Shown: positions 1 to 9,984, counted from the first letter of the stretch. The stretch: DNA of 64,000 nt from Kaistia algarum (GCF_026343945.1 NZ_JAPKNJ010000002.1:372001-436000); one strand, 5' to 3'. Numbers and translations: made by a program. Notes: generated by a model not told the origin, from the letters alone.

Positions 1-2087
1 GTGCCCTTCTCCCGCGTCGTCATATAGGGTTCGAGCAGGCGGTGGCGATTTTCCTGCGGCAGGCCGACGCCCGTATCGATGACTTCCACCACATTGCTGG
101 CTTCTTCGGCCCGGCCTATGACGGTGATCACCGCCCCGGCCTGGTCCTCGCTCGGCAGAGAAGCGATCGCCTCCGTCGCGTTTTTCACGACATTGGTGAA
201 GACCTGCGAGATCAGCCGCGGATCAAATAGGCCCAGCATCGGCGCTTCCGGCAGTTCCACCTTGAAGGCGATTTCCGGATGGGCGACTTCCTGCAGGAAG
301 ACGGCCTCGCGGACCGCCTCGCCGAGATTGCGCTCGACCATGGTCGGCTTCGGCATGCGCGCGAAGGATGAGAATTCGTCGACCATGCGGCCAATGTCGC
401 CGACCTGGCGGATGATGGTATCCGTGCACTGGTCGAATACATCCTTGCCTTCGCCGACCGTCTTGCCGAAGCGGCGCTTCAGCCGTTCGGCCGAGAGTTG
501 GATCGGCGTCAGCGGGTTCTTGATTTCATGGGCGATGCGCCGGGCGATATCGGCCCAAGCCGAGCTTCGCTGCGCGACGACGAGATCGGTGATGTCGTCC
601 AGCGTGATGACATAGCCATGCTCGCCCGAGTCCGCCTCCTCCGTCGTGACGCGGACATTGATGGTCCGCTCGCGACCATCGCGCACGATCGAGACCTGTT
701 CGCGGTGCTCGGTACGATAATGATCGCTCAGCGCCGTCTCCATGACGCTGGCCAGTTCCGGCGCGACTGTGGTGACCGCCTGTCCAGCGATCGTCGGCGA
801 GCCGAGGATTCGGGCGGCGCCGCGATTGGCAATGGTGACGACGCCCTTCGCATCGGTGCCGACCACGCCGGCACTGACACCGGCGAGCACGGCCTCTGAG
901 AAGCGACGGCGGGCATCGATCTGCTCGCTGGCCGCCATGAGTTCCGCCCGCTGGCTGCGCAGTTCCGCCGTCATGGTGTTGAACGTCGCCCCAAGGGCGC
1001 CAAGATCGCCATCGGCGCTGCGGAACGGCACCGTGACCTCGAGGTTGCCGCGCCCGATCTCGTCGGCGGCGTCGATCAGCTTGCGGATCGGCGAGACGAG
1101 GCGGTTGGCGAGGCCGATGCCTAGCCAGATCGCCGAAAGAAGCAAGACGAGGGCGAGGCCGAGATAGAGCACGCCGAACGCGACCTGTACGCCGAGCCGT
1201 GTCGCCGCGAGGTTCTTGTATTCGTCGACGCTGGCGCTCGTCTCGGCGATGTAGCGCAGCACCTTCGGATCGATCTCCCGGGCGATGTAGAGATAGACCT
1301 CATTGTAATTGTCGAGCTTCACCACCGCGCCGATGACATTGGACCGGCCTGGCGCGATCAGGATCGGCTCGGCTCCGCCCTTGATCGCGCTCTGCATGGC
1401 ATCGGGCGGCGGCGGCGGGAACGAGGCCGAGAACTGGAATTCCGCCTGGGCGATCATGGAACCGTCCGGCTTCACCAGATAGACGCCGGGAATGCCGCGC
1501 AGCGCGGCGATCGAGTTCATGAATTGCTGGAACTGGTCGGGATCGGTGACGAGCAGGGTCTGCGCCCGGTCGAAATCGGTCTTGAGGGCTAGGATATCGA
1601 CCTTGAGCGCCCGGGCATGATCATCGGCATAGGCCTGCGCAATGGAGAGCGAGGTGTCGACGATCGAGCGTGTACGTTCGGAGAACCAGTGATCCAGCCC
1701 GCGATTGAGCGTCACGCTGGCGACCATCGCCATCAAGATCGCCGGCAGCACGGCAACGATCGAAAACAGTCCCACAATGCGGATATGGAGGCGCGCTGCC
1801 GCCCTGCCTCGCCGTCGCGCCCGGATCAGCACGCCGACCTCGATCGCGGTCTCGATGAGGAGAACCACCGTCAGCAAGCCGTTGACGACCAGGGCCCAGA
1901 ACACGACCTGCTCGGTCGGCTCGATCGGCGTCAGCCCCATCAACAGGAATAGCGAGGCGCAGGCGCTCGAAAGCGCAAGAATCACCGTGACATAGCCGGC
2001 GCCCCGAACGGTCAGGCGAAGACGCCTCGGCTGGCGCGGCTCGGCGGAGGCCGAGAGCGGCGATGGCGAATCAGCGACGACCGTCAT
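1..2087 (-). CDS. ntrY: NtrY nitrogen-regulation sensor histidine kinase (3' end cut by window edge)
   Basis: Membrane sensor kinase of the NtrY-NtrX pair, which works beside NtrBC in alphaproteobacterial nitrogen control. Read leftwards from the ATG at 2087, the frame stays open to base 1 for about 695 residues, so the last 50-60 residues are outside the window. Hydrophobic segments lie in the first ~100 residues and again near residues 306-325, framing an extracytoplasmic sensor region. Then come a HAMP linker, a PAS domain, the H-box [11 protein letters not shown] (phospho-acceptor His520), the N-box VVKNATEAI and the first D-box VIDTGVGLP. It follows ntrC after a 142-bp gap on the same strand. 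Its partner ntrX would lie beyond the left edge. Confidence 0.93.
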   Translation of the reverse strand, partial: MTVVADSPSPLSASAEPRQPRRLRLTVRGAGYVTVILALSSACASLFLLMGLTPIEPTEQVVFWALVVNGLLTVVLLIETAIEVGVLIRARRRGRAAARLHIRIVGLFSIVAVLPAILMAMVASVTLNRGLDHWFSERTRSIVDTSLSIAQAYADDHARALKVDILALKTDFDRAQTLLVTDPDQFQQFMNSIAALRGIPGVYLVKPDGSMIAQAEFQFSASFPPPPPDAMQSAIKGGAEPILIAPGRSNVIGAVVKLDNYNEVYLYIAREIDPKVLRYIAETSASVDEYKNLAATRLGVQVAFGVLYLGLALVLLLSAIWLGIGLANRLVSPIRKLIDAADEIGRGNLEVTVPFRSADGDLGALGATFNTMTAELRSQRAELMAASEQIDARRRFSEAVLAGVSAGVVGTDAKGVVTIANRGAARILGSPTIAGQAVTTVAPELASVMETALSDHYRTEHREQVSIVRDGRERTINVRVTTEEADSGEHGYVITLDDITDLVVAQRSSAWADIARRIAHEIKNPLTPIQLSAERLKRRFGKTVGEGKDVFDQCTDTIIRQVGDIGRMVDEFSSFARMPKPTMVERNLGEAVREAVFLQEVAHPEIAFKVELPEAPMLGLFDPRLISQVFTNVVKNATEAIASLPSEDQAGAVITVIGRAEEASNVVEVIDTGVGLPQENRHRLLEPYMTTREKG

Positions 2088-2229
2088 CCGGAAAACCCCG
2101 GGGCAACGGCAGCGGACGAGCATGTGCGATTGAGTCTGGAGGCCGACATGCGGCGGAGACTGAGACCGAATTGCAACATCATTGTGGCGAAGCGGCAACA
2201 GCCACTTCGCCTGCTGATTTCCCGCAAAC

Positions 2230-3672
2230 TCAACGCGACGAACGGATGACCTGGACGTCGAGGTCGCGGATCTTCTTCCTGAGCGTGTTGCGGTTGACGC
2301 CGAGGAGCTCCGCCGCCTTGATCTGGTTGCCGCGCGTCGCAGCCAGGGCCGTCGAGATCAGAGGATATTCCACCTCGCGCAGGATGCGGTGATAGAGGCC
2401 GGGAGGCGGCAATCCGTCGCCGAAGCCATGGAAATAGGCCGCCAGGTGCCGTTCCATCGAGCCGGCGAGCGTGTCCTCATTCGCCGATTCGGGCTGGGAG
2501 AGGTTGGCCGCCGGCTGGTCGAGCTCTGCCTCGATGATGTTCTCGGTGATCGTATCCTGCGGGTAGAGCGCGGCGAGGCGGCGGATCAGGTTTTCAAGTT
2601 CGCGCACATTGCCCGGCCAGCGATAGCGCTTCAACCGCTCGACCGCGGCCGGCTCGATCTGCTTGTTCGGGAGGCCTTCCTTCTCGACCAGCGTGAAGAA
2701 GTGGCGCACGAGATCGGGAATGTCCTCGGAACGCTCGCGCAGCCCCGGCAGACGGATCGGCACGACGTTGAGGCGGAAGAACAGATCCTCGCGGAAAAGG
2801 CCCTGGTTGATGAGGATCCGCAGGTCCTTGTTGGTCGCCGCCACGATGCGGACATCCGTTTTGATCGGAGTGCGCCCGCCCACCGTCGTATATTCGCCCT
2901 GCTGCAAGACGCGTAGCAGCCGCGTCTGCGCCTCCATCGGCATGTCGCCGATTTCGTCGAGGAAGAGCGTGCCGCCCTCGGCCTGCTCGAAGCGACCGGA
3001 GGAGCGGGCCTGCGCGCCGGTGAAGGCACCCTTCTCATGGCCGAACAGCTCGCTCTCGATCAAATCGCGCGGGATTGCGGCCATATTGATCGCGACGAAC
3101 GGGCCGGTGCGCCGCTTGCCATAATCATGGAGTGCGCGGGCCACGAGCTCCTTGCCGGTGCCCGATTCGCCCGAGATCATGACGGTCAGGTCGGTCTGCA
3201 TCAGGCGCGCCAGCACGCGGTAGATGTCCTGCATCGCCGGCGAGCGGCCGACGAGCGGAATGTTCTCGCCGCCCTCGTCGACGCGCGCATCCTGTCGGCG
3301 GAGCTTTGGCTCGGCGAGCGCGCGCCCGACGATCGAGATCAGTTCCTTCAGATCGAACGGCTTGGGCAGATATTCATAGGCGCCCTTCTCGGAGGCGCGG
3401 ATTGCCGTCATGAACGTGTTCTGCGCGCTCATGACGATGACGGGCAATTCCGGCCGCGCTCGCTTGATGCGGGGCAGCAGGTCGAAGGCGTTTTCATCCG
3501 GCATGATGACGTCGGTAATGACGAGGTCGCCTTCGCCCTGGCTCACCCAGCGCCAGAGCGTCGCGGCATTCGACGTGAGACGAACTTCATAACCGGCACG
3601 CGAAAGCGCCTGGTTCAGGACAGTTCGGATCGCCGCGTCGTCATCGGCTACGAGAATGTTGCCGATCGGCAT
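2230..3672 (-). CDS. ntrC: NtrC nitrogen-regulation response regulator (sigma-54 activator)
   Basis: Sigma-54-dependent activator phosphorylated by NtrB under nitrogen limitation. The 480 residues show a receiver domain with acidic pocket D10-D12 and phospho-acceptor D54 (VITDVIMPD), an AAA+ domain with Walker A GESGTGKE and the sigma-54 contact loop GAFTGA, and a C-terminal Fis-type helix-turn-helix ([15 protein letters not shown]). I chose the ATG at 3672 because AAGGA (3681-3685 in reverse) stands 8 nt upstream. The in-frame ATG at 3681 has its purine run directly against the codon. The start lies one base after the ntrB stop, so the two are probably translationally coupled. The frame also extends further upstream over ntrB, but that stretch is a shadow. 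Confidence 0.96.
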   Translation of the reverse strand: MPIGNILVADDDAAIRTVLNQALSRAGYEVRLTSNAATLWRWVSQGEGDLVITDVIMPDENAFDLLPRIKRARPELPVIVMSAQNTFMTAIRASEKGAYEYLPKPFDLKELISIVGRALAEPKLRRQDARVDEGGENIPLVGRSPAMQDIYRVLARLMQTDLTVMISGESGTGKELVARALHDYGKRRTGPFVAINMAAIPRDLIESELFGHEKGAFTGAQARSSGRFEQAEGGTLFLDEIGDMPMEAQTRLLRVLQQGEYTTVGGRTPIKTDVRIVAATNKDLRILINQGLFREDLFFRLNVVPIRLPGLRERSEDIPDLVRHFFTLVEKEGLPNKQIEPAAVERLKRYRWPGNVRELENLIRRLAALYPQDTITENIIEAELDQPAANLSQPESANEDTLAGSMERHLAAYFHGFGDGLPPPGLYHRILREVEYPLISTALAATRGNQIKAAELLGVNRNTLRKKIRDLDVQVIRSSR

Positions 3673-3673
3673 T

Positions 3674-4804
3674 TCAGTCATCCTTGTCAGTGGGTGCTGC
3701 GCCCGGATAGGCCGGCAAGAGCACGCGGAAGGTCGTTCGGTTCTGCTGCGATTCGCATTCGATGACGCCGCCATGGTCACCGATGATCTTGGCGACCAAC
3801 GCGAGGCCGAGGCCGGTGCCGTTGGTCTTGGTCGTGACGAACGGATCGAACAGATGCGGCAGGATCTCCGGCGGCACGCCCGGACCATTGTCGCGGACCG
3901 CGAATTCCAGCGGCAGCGTCACGCGGTTGGCAGAACCAGGAACGGAGAGACGGATGCCAGGCTTGAACGCCGTGGTGAGCAGTATCTCGCCGTCCACGTC
4001 GTCGCCGATCGCCTCGGCCGCGTTCTTGACGAGGTTCAGGAATACCTGGATGAGCTGGTCGCGATTAGCGAATACCGGCGGCAGCGAGGGGTCGTACTCC
4101 TCGATGATGCGGATGTTGCGGGCAAAACCCGACTGGGCCAGCCGCTTCACATGTTCGAGCACGACATGGATGTTGACAGGTGTGCGCTCGATCGGCCGCT
4201 CGTCGGAGAATACTTCCATGCGGTCGACCAGCTTCACGATCCGGTCGGCCTCGTCGGTGATCAGCCGCGTCAGCGCCCGATCATTGTCGTCCACCGAGGA
4301 TTCGAGCAGCTGTGCCGCGCCGCGAATGCCGGAAAGCGGGTTCTTGATCTCATGTGCCAGCATGGCGGCAAGCCCGGTAACCGACCGGGCCGCGCCGCGA
4401 TGGGTGAGCTGGCGGTCGATCTTCTCCGCCATCGTCCGTTCCTGCAGCATGAGCACGACCGCGTTCGGACGCTCCAGGATCGGCGTGGCGTAGATGTCGA
4501 CGACGCGTTCCGCGCCATTGCGGGGGGTGCCGACATCGACGCGATATTCGTTCACGGCCGAGCCGCGCATCCGCACCTGGTCGATCAATGCGAGCAAAGG
4601 ACTGCCGAAAGGCACGAAATTGGCCAGCGGCTGCCGCCGCAGCATGGCCGTCGATACCTGGAAGAAATCCTGTGCAGCGCCGTTCGCCTCGCTGACATGG
4701 CCGTCTGCCTCGATAAGCAGCACGGGGTGTGGCAAGGCATCGAGCAGCAGCGCGGCGCTGCCGCCTTCCGGCGGCTTGCGAGGAATGCCGGAGGAACCGC
4801 TCAT
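3674..4804 (-). CDS. ntrB: NtrB (NRII) nitrogen-regulation sensor kinase/phosphatase
   Basis: Cytoplasmic two-component kinase that, with the PII protein, sets the phosphorylation of NtrC. The 376 residues contain an N-terminal PAS domain (about 15-125), a HisKA segment [13 protein letters not shown] with phospho-acceptor His151, an N-box LVKNAAEAI and glycine-rich ATP-binding boxes DNGPGVPP and GTGLGLALV. There is no membrane segment, as expected for NtrB. The ATG overlaps the dusB stop in an ATGA, and ntrC follows after one base, so dusB-ntrB-ntrC forms a tight operon, the usual arrangement in rhizobia. Confidence 0.96.
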   Translation of the reverse strand: MSGSSGIPRKPPEGGSAALLLDALPHPVLLIEADGHVSEANGAAQDFFQVSTAMLRRQPLANFVPFGSPLLALIDQVRMRGSAVNEYRVDVGTPRNGAERVVDIYATPILERPNAVVLMLQERTMAEKIDRQLTHRGAARSVTGLAAMLAHEIKNPLSGIRGAAQLLESSVDDNDRALTRLITDEADRIVKLVDRMEVFSDERPIERTPVNIHVVLEHVKRLAQSGFARNIRIIEEYDPSLPPVFANRDQLIQVFLNLVKNAAEAIGDDVDGEILLTTAFKPGIRLSVPGSANRVTLPLEFAVRDNGPGVPPEILPHLFDPFVTTKTNGTGLGLALVAKIIGDHGGVIECESQQNRTTFRVLLPAYPGAAPTDKDD

Positions 4805-5829
4805 GCAGCCCTCCTGAGAGCGGCCTCGCCGAGATGGCGGCGGACCAGCGCGATGACGTTGGACGGGCGCGTCTCGGTCAGGATCGACAGCCGCGCGGTC
4901 TCCTCCATCCGCCCGGCGGGCAGGGTCTCCATCGTCCAGCCGAGGTGCTTGCGCGCCTGACGCACCCCGAGGATCGGCCCGTACAGAGCCAGCATTTCTT
5001 CATATTGGCCGATGATGAGTTCCACGAGTTCTTCGCCTTCCGGCGCTTCCGGCATACGCCCGGTGCGGCACCATTCAGCGATGTGTCCCGGCAACCAGGG
5101 CCGGCCATAGGCGCCGCGACCGATCATGACGCCATCGGCGCCGGAGCGGCTGAGCGCGTTCTCCGCGTCTTCGACGCTGGCAATGTCGCCATTGACGATG
5201 AGCGGGATCGAAATCGCCGCGCGCACCGCGGCCACGGCCGACCAGTCGGCGCTGCCCTTGTAGAACTGGCAGCGCGTGCGGCCATGCACCGTCACCATGG
5301 ATATCCCCGCCGCTTCGGCGCGCTGCGCCAGTTCCGGCGCGTTCATGGTGCGTTCGTCCCAGCCGAGGCGCATTTTCAGCGTGACCGGCACGGGGCTGGC
5401 CGCCACCGTGGCCTCCACCAGCGTCATGGCGTGATCGAGATCGCGCATCAGCGCCGAGCCGGAATAGCCCGTCGTCACCCGCTTGGCGGGGCAACCCATG
5501 TTGATGTCGATGATGTCGGCGCCGGCATCCGCCGCGGCGCGTGCGCCCTCGGCCATCCAATGTGGTTCGCGCCCGGCGAGCTGAACGACATGCAGCGAAT
5601 TGCCCGTCGCTTCCGCGCGCATCGCGCTCTCTGGATTGCCGGTGGCGAATTCCTCGCTCGCCACCATTTCCGACAGCACAAGGCCTGCGCCGGCCGCCGC
5701 TGCGATACGGCGAAAGGGGCGATCGGACACTCCGGACATCGGCGCGAGCAGAACCCGGTTCGCGATCTCGATGCCTCCGATTCGGAGCGGCTGCGCCAAT
5801 TGGCGCAGCAAGGTTGAGTTTTCGATCAA
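4801..5829 (-). CDS. dusB: tRNA-dihydrouridine synthase B (NifR3 family)
   Basis: FMN- and NADPH-dependent enzyme that reduces uridine to dihydrouridine in the tRNA D-loop. The 342-residue TIM-barrel protein has the N-terminal [13 protein letters not shown] signature, the catalytic cysteine in [10 protein letters not shown] (Cys113), the substrate-side stretch LKMRLGWDE and the FMN-phosphate loop [14 protein letters not shown]. The length is typical for DusB. It is the first gene of the dusB-ntrB-ntrC run; its old name nifR3 reflects this co-transcription with ntr genes. It is divergent from ispDF, so 5830-5976 should hold promoters for both directions. Confidence 0.95.
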   Translation of the reverse strand: MIENSTLLRQLAQPLRIGGIEIANRVLLAPMSGVSDRPFRRIAAAAGAGLVLSEMVASEEFATGNPESAMRAEATGNSLHVVQLAGREPHWMAEGARAAADAGADIIDINMGCPAKRVTTGYSGSALMRDLDHAMTLVEATVAASPVPVTLKMRLGWDERTMNAPELAQRAEAAGISMVTVHGRTRCQFYKGSADWSAVAAVRAAISIPLIVNGDIASVEDAENALSRSGADGVMIGRGAYGRPWLPGHIAEWCRTGRMPEAPEGEELVELIIGQYEEMLALYGPILGVRQARKHLGWTMETLPAGRMEETARLSILTETRPSNVIALVRRHLGEAALRRAA

Positions 5830-5976
5830 TTGACTACCGAATAGGCATGGTCATGGCTGCCCACATATTAGTCAGGGATTGCGGCACGGCAAGAGACTTG
5901 TTGCACGAGGCTCCAAAATCTCCGATCCATGCCCCGCCGCGGTTCAGCGGCGTCCAAGCCAGATGGAAATTCGGCC

Positions 5977-7173
5977 ATGCCCCGACCTGAGCCCGATCGC
6001 GTGATCGCCCTGATCGTTGCGGCGGGTCGCGGCGTGCGCGCCGGGGGCGGCACGCCGAAGCAGTACAGGAACATCGGCGGAAAGGCCATTTTGCGGCGTA
6101 CTGCCGAGCTGTTCCTGGGCCATCCGCGCATTGGCGGCGTCGTAGTCGTCATCCATCCGGATGATCGCGCGCTCTATGACGAGGCGATCGGCGACCTTGA
6201 AGGTCTGCTGCCGCCGCTTTCCGGTGGCACGAGCCGGCAGGAATCCGTGCGCGCCGGGCTTGAAGCGCTGACGGCACTCGATGCCGAGCATGTGCTCATC
6301 CATGATGCGGTGCGCCCTTTTGCCTCTGCCGCGCTCATCGACCGCGTGCTCGATGCGCTGGAGGAGCAGGAAGCGGCGTTGGCCGCCTCCCCCGTGACCG
6401 ACACGCTGAAGCGCGCCACCGCCGGGCCGGTCGTCGAAAGCACCGTAGCGCGTGAGGGACTCTATGCCGCCGAGACGCCGCAGGGTTTCCGCTTCGCCGC
6501 CATCCTGGATGCGCATCGCCGCGCCGCTGAGGCCGGCATTCCCGTCACCGACGATGCGAGCATCGCCGAATGGGCCGGCATCGCCGTGCATCTTGTGCCG
6601 GGCGAGCGTACCAATGCCAAGCTGACCACGCCTGAGGATATCGCCATCGCCGACGAACGCCTTTCCGCCATGCCGGTGCTGCGCGAGACGCGGGTCGGCA
6701 CCGGCTATGACGTCCACCCGTTCACGGAGGGCGAAGCCGTCTGGCTCGGCGGCGTCCGCATTCCTTATGACAAACGCCTGGCTGGCCATTCCGATGCCGA
6801 CGTCGCTCTGCATGCGCTGACCGACGCCGTTCTCGGTGCCATCGCCGACGGCGATATCGGCGTGCATTTCCCGCCGTCCGATCCGCAGTGGAAGGGCGCC
6901 TCATCCGACCGCTTCCTTGCCTATGCGATCGAGCGGGCGCGGGCGCGCGGGGCGAAGATCGTGCATCTCGACCTCGCCATCGTGGCTGAGGGCCCGAAGA
7001 TCGGCCCGCATCGCGACGCCATGCGGGCGCGCATCGCCGAGATCGCCGGCATCGGCATCGGCCGTGTCGGCGTCAAGGCGACCACCAATGAGAAGCTCGG
7101 CTTCATCGGCCGCGGCGAAGGCATTGCCGCGATCGGAACGGCGACGCTGAGCCTGCCGGCATCGGATGAATAG
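5977..7173 (+). CDS. ispDF: Bifunctional IspD/IspF isoprenoid biosynthesis enzyme
   Basis: Fusion of 2-C-methyl-D-erythritol 4-phosphate cytidylyltransferase (IspD, about residues 1-235) and MECDP synthase (IspF, about 240-398) of the non-mevalonate pathway. IspD has the nucleotide-binding start LIVAAGRGVRAG, then GTPKQY and HDAVRPF. IspF has GYDVHPF, the metal-binding stretch GHSDADVALHALTDA and the downstream GDIGVHFPPSD. Fusion of these two non-consecutive steps is common in alphaproteobacteria. The ATG at 5977 gives 398 residues, matching the family; an in-frame ATG at 5929 would add a 16-residue unstructured tail. Neither has a strong ribosome binding site. The next gene begins 3 bp after the stop. 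Confidence 0.95.
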   Translation: MPRPEPDRVIALIVAAGRGVRAGGGTPKQYRNIGGKAILRRTAELFLGHPRIGGVVVVIHPDDRALYDEAIGDLEGLLPPLSGGTSRQESVRAGLEALTALDAEHVLIHDAVRPFASAALIDRVLDALEEQEAALAASPVTDTLKRATAGPVVESTVAREGLYAAETPQGFRFAAILDAHRRAAEAGIPVTDDASIAEWAGIAVHLVPGERTNAKLTTPEDIAIADERLSAMPVLRETRVGTGYDVHPFTEGEAVWLGGVRIPYDKRLAGHSDADVALHALTDAVLGAIADGDIGVHFPPSDPQWKGASSDRFLAYAIERARARGAKIVHLDLAIVAEGPKIGPHRDAMRARIAEIAGIGIGRVGVKATTNEKLGFIGRGEGIAAIGTATLSLPASDE

Positions 7174-7176
7174 GAA

Positions 7177-7674
7177 ATGACCGACCTCACCCCCCTCCTT
7201 CCTGCCGCCGAAGCGCTCATCCAGCGCCTCGCCAAGGCCGGGCTTACCGTCGCGACCGCCGAATCCTGCACGGGCGGGCTGATCGCCGGGACGCTGACCG
7301 AAGTCTCGGGGTCCTCGGCCGTGGTCGATAGGGGATATGTCACCTATTCGAACGAAGCCAAGACCGACATGCTCGGCGTTCCGGCCGAACTCATCGCGCA
7401 TGTCGGCGCGGTCAGCCGCGAGGTGGCGCTGGCCATGGTAGAAGGCGCGCTCGCCCGCTCCGGCGCCGATCTCGCCGTTGCCGTCACCGGCATTGCCGGG
7501 CCGAATGGCGGTTCGCCGGAAAAGCCCGTCGGCCTCGTCCATTTCGGCATCGCCCGCCGTGGTCATCCCGCCCGGCATGACGTCCAGATCTTCGCCGGCC
7601 TCGACCGTTCCGGCGTCCGCCTCGCGACGGTGGCGCATGCGCTGAAGCTGCTGGGGGAAGCGGCCGAGGGGTGA
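7177..7674 (+). CDS. pncC: PncC/CinA C-terminal family nicotinamide-nucleotide amidohydrolase
   Basis: The 165 residues correspond to the stand-alone C-terminal CinA domain, which deamidates nicotinamide mononucleotide in pyridine-nucleotide salvage. It begins with the signature VATAESCTGGLIAGTLT and carries VTGIAGPNGG and KPVGLVHFG further on. The MoCF-like N-terminal domain of full-length CinA is absent. It starts 3 bp after the ispDF stop and is probably co-transcribed with it. It ends 4 bp before the convergent stop of the next gene. Confidence 0.9.
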   Translation: MTDLTPLLPAAEALIQRLAKAGLTVATAESCTGGLIAGTLTEVSGSSAVVDRGYVTYSNEAKTDMLGVPAELIAHVGAVSREVALAMVEGALARSGADLAVAVTGIAGPNGGSPEKPVGLVHFGIARRGHPARHDVQIFAGLDRSGVRLATVAHALKLLGEAAEG

Positions 7675-7678
7675 GGCG

Positions 7679-7990
7679 TCAGGTCTTGCGCAGCATCGCC
7701 GCTGCCATGTCGCTGCGCTCCGCCGCGAAATCGCCCATGCCCTCCGGCTTCCCGGCGCGGCGATACCAGTAGCGCGCGTTCCAATCGTCGCCTTCGATAC
7801 GGTGGATATGGGCGTGGACCCAGGCCGAGGCGGCGTCCTCCTCATGCTGGACGAGTTCGTGCGCGCCGTCCCAGTCGCCCTTTTCCAGCAGCCACAGCGC
7901 ACGGAGCGGTGGCGGCCAGGCGGCAGGTGGCTTCGCCAGCGCGAGGCTTGCGCCGAATGCTGAAGCGTCTTCCGGGGACGGTACGGCCAT
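7679..7990 (-). CDS. Conserved small protein of unknown function
   Basis: A 103-residue soluble protein with no recognised domain. Its core, [18 protein letters not shown] followed by [24 protein letters not shown], reads as helices rich in Trp, His and Asp, a layout I associate with a conserved uncharacterised bacterial family. I chose the ATG at 7990 because an AGGAGGG Shine-Dalgarno lies 5 nt upstream; the longer frame to 8110 has no such site and a low-complexity start. It is convergent with pncC and divergent from the yjhX-type gene. Confidence 0.75.
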   Translation of the reverse strand: MAVPSPEDASAFGASLALAKPPAAWPPPLRALWLLEKGDWDGAHELVQHEEDAASAWVHAHIHRIEGDDWNARYWYRRAGKPEGMGDFAAERSDMAAAMLRKT

Positions 7991-8118
7991 CGATCCCTCC
8001 TGTTGCCCGCCTGCATCGCGCCGCGACCACTGCATATTGGCCGCTTGCGCGCGCGGAAGCGGCGAATTATCTCCATCCCCGTCCGACAGGAGTGTGGATG
8101 TCAAGGTCATCTCAGTCC

Positions 8119-8204
8119 CGGTGAGCCCTGCCCGATAGTGGCAGGGAGAAAGTCCGCGAGCCCGATGGTTTGCGGCCCGCTTCAGTGCGGCTTTCGCTCA
8201 CCCG
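8119..8204 (+). promoter_or_regulatory. Highly structured leader upstream of the yjhX-type gene
   Basis: By eye the segment folds into a closed multi-stem structure. A 7-bp outer stem GGTGAGC (8120-8126) pairs with GCTCACC (8196-8202). Inside it are a 6-bp hairpin CCTGCC/GGCAGG (8127-8132 and 8140-8145), a stem GAAAG/CTTTC (8148-8152 and 8191-8195), and within that two CCGC/GCGG hairpins (8154-8175 and 8177-8190). It ends 17 nt before the ATG. It matches no riboswitch class I recognise, so a role in regulating the downstream gene is inference from position and pairing only. Confidence 0.4.
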
Positions 8205-8221
8205 AACTTTTGACGACATCC

Positions 8222-8479
8222 ATGAACATCTCGAAACGCGAGCAGCGCGTGCTGCACGCTTTGGCCCAGGGTGGCCATATCCGCCATATCCGCGACGAAA
8301 ATGGCGCCATCGTCGAAGCGCATTGCGTGACGCGCGACGGCTACCGCCTCGTCGATGGAACGCTGGAACTCTTCCGCCGACTGAAACGCCGAGGCTTCAT
8401 CGCCTCACGCGACGGAGGGCCTTACCGCGTCACGCGGTTCGGGCTCGAGGCGGTGCGATCCCAGCTCGACAATCGCTGA
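8222..8479 (+). CDS. yjhX: YjhX (TopAI) family toxin protein
   Basis: An 85-residue protein of the YjhX/UPF0386 family. Its N-terminus [18 protein letters not shown] and the [22 protein letters not shown] stretch resemble a small winged-helix fold. The E. coli member is reported to inhibit DNA topoisomerase I and to be paired with YjhQ. No YjhQ-like acetyltransferase gene lies next to it here, so it may be solitary or have another role. The start is fixed by homology; there is no clear Shine-Dalgarno between the structured leader and the ATG. The upstream in-frame extension to 8003 has no support. Confidence 0.85.
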   Translation: MNISKREQRVLHALAQGGHIRHIRDENGAIVEAHCVTRDGYRLVDGTLELFRRLKRRGFIASRDGGPYRVTRFGLEAVRSQLDNR

Positions 8480-8484
8480 AGAAT

Positions 8485-8515
8485 GGACGGGGCCGCCATG
8501 CCGGTCGCCCCGTCC
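8485..8515. terminator. Hairpin between convergent genes
   Basis: A perfect 9-bp inverted repeat GGACGGGGC/GCCCCGTCC with a 13-nt loop lies between the stops of the yjhX-type gene and the PepSY gene. There is no T-tract on either side, so it may act as a processing or weak bidirectional terminator. Confidence 0.45.
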
Positions 8516-8533
8516 AACCTCCGCCAACCAGCT

Positions 8534-9922
8534 CTAGGCCGGCCGCCATCCCGCTTCCTTGAAGCGTCGTGGCAGCAGGAAGTCGAACACCGCGAAGCCG
8601 ACGAGCGCAATGCCGCCGAGCGGGAAGATCACGCCGAGCACGATGGCGATGAGCGCGACGCCGAATGTCAGGCGGAAATCCTTGGCGTAGAGCGGCGGCG
8701 CAAAGCCGCCGGCGGGCCTGCGCTTCCACCACATCGCCACGCCCGACACGCAGAGCAACAGGATGAGGGTGAGATAGACGAGGTTAAAGACGAAGTTGAT
8801 CGGCCCCGCCATGCCCTTGTGGAGGGCGATACCCCACGCCATCAGCTTGCCGACCACGCTGTAATCCGAATAGCGGACATCGGCGAGGATGTTGCCGGTA
8901 TACTGGTCGATATGGACGAAGCGATCTCCCGACGGGAGCGCGCTGTCCTGGTTCCGCCCATCATAGGCGACCGTGAAGACCCCGGTCGGATCCGCTGGCA
9001 GGGACAGCTTGAACTGCCCGGCAAAGCCATTCGCCTCTGCCCATTGCGCCACGGTGTCGAGCGTCACCGGCTGCGCCACCGCCGACGAGCCCGCCTTGGA
9101 TCCCGACGCGGGCAGCGGGGTTGCCTCGAGCGCCCACGGCACCTCATGCAGGATGTCATGGTTCAGCGCCGCATGCGTCGCATCGGACAGTGGAATATTG
9201 TCCCATTTGCTGGCGGGGAACCCCGACCACGGCTTCACATAGCGGTCGCCCCAGATGCCGGTCCAGGAAAGGCCCGACAGCATGAACAGGAAGAGGAAGA
9301 CGGCCGTCCAGACGCCGATCGACTTGTGAAGGTCCTTCCAGAACGGTCGGCCCTTGAGCGAGAGGTTCGGCAGCAGCGCGCGTGACAGCCGCGTGGCCCC
9401 CCTCGGCCACCAGAGATAGAGGCCGGTGACGATCAGCACGATCGACAGTGAGGCCGCCACCTCGATCAGCCGGTCGCCGAGATCGCCGAGCAACAAGGTG
9501 CCGTGGATCTTCTCGGCGATGGTGCGCGGCGTGCGGCTCTCGTCATTGGTGGCGAGCACCTTGCCGTCATATGGATCGACGGCGACCGCGTAATAGGCGT
9601 CGCCTTGCTTCATTTCGTAGAAGGCGGGGCGGTTTGTCGCCTGCGGCGCAATGTAGGTGGCGAGGAGACCGCCGGGAACGGCGGCGATCGCGGCCTTGGC
9701 CTGGGCCGATACGGGCTCCGGAAGGCCGGCGACGGCGACATCGGACACCCAGCCGAGTTCGTTGCTCCGGTCCGAATAGATCATCATGAAGCCGCCGGTG
9801 ACGGCGAGCATGATCAGGAACGGGAGGACATAGAGCCCGGCATAGAAATGCCATCGCCAGACGGCCCGGTAGAGTCGGGTATTCGCAGCAGCAGCGGGCT
9901 GCGCTTGCTCGATCGTGGACAT
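8534..9922 (-). CDS. PepSY-associated transmembrane protein (PiuB-like)
   Basis: A 462-residue inner-membrane protein of the PepSY-TM family, often found with siderophore uptake genes and thought to act in periplasmic iron reduction or receptor maintenance. Visible parts are an N-terminal RAVWRWHFYAGLYVLPFLIM membrane helix with the conserved HFYAG, a first PepSY region (about 60-135), a helix ending VTGLYLWWPRG, a second helix near LHKSIGVWTAVFLFLFMLSG, a second PepSY region (about 255-330) and C-terminal helices with LCVSGVAMWWKRRP. It lies 62 bp downstream of the DUF2946-like gene, so the two are probably co-transcribed. No TonB receptor is adjacent. Confidence 0.88.
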   Translation of the reverse strand: MSTIEQAQPAAAANTRLYRAVWRWHFYAGLYVLPFLIMLAVTGGFMMIYSDRSNELGWVSDVAVAGLPEPVSAQAKAAIAAVPGGLLATYIAPQATNRPAFYEMKQGDAYYAVAVDPYDGKVLATNDESRTPRTIAEKIHGTLLLGDLGDRLIEVAASLSIVLIVTGLYLWWPRGATRLSRALLPNLSLKGRPFWKDLHKSIGVWTAVFLFLFMLSGLSWTGIWGDRYVKPWSGFPASKWDNIPLSDATHAALNHDILHEVPWALEATPLPASGSKAGSSAVAQPVTLDTVAQWAEANGFAGQFKLSLPADPTGVFTVAYDGRNQDSALPSGDRFVHIDQYTGNILADVRYSDYSVVGKLMAWGIALHKGMAGPINFVFNLVYLTLILLLCVSGVAMWWKRRPAGGFAPPLYAKDFRLTFGVALIAIVLGVIFPLGGIALVGFAVFDFLLPRRFKEAGWRPA

Positions 9923-9984
9923 TGAAACCTCGAAGACGTGAAAAGGAGCGCCAATAGGCGCCCGGTCAGGAATGGCGTTTCACA

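Noticed and set aside
8146..8158. RNase P RNA-like motif (GAGAAAGTCC)
   Set aside because: Only this short match exists; the helices and the 3' part of RNase P RNA are absent and the segment is too short.
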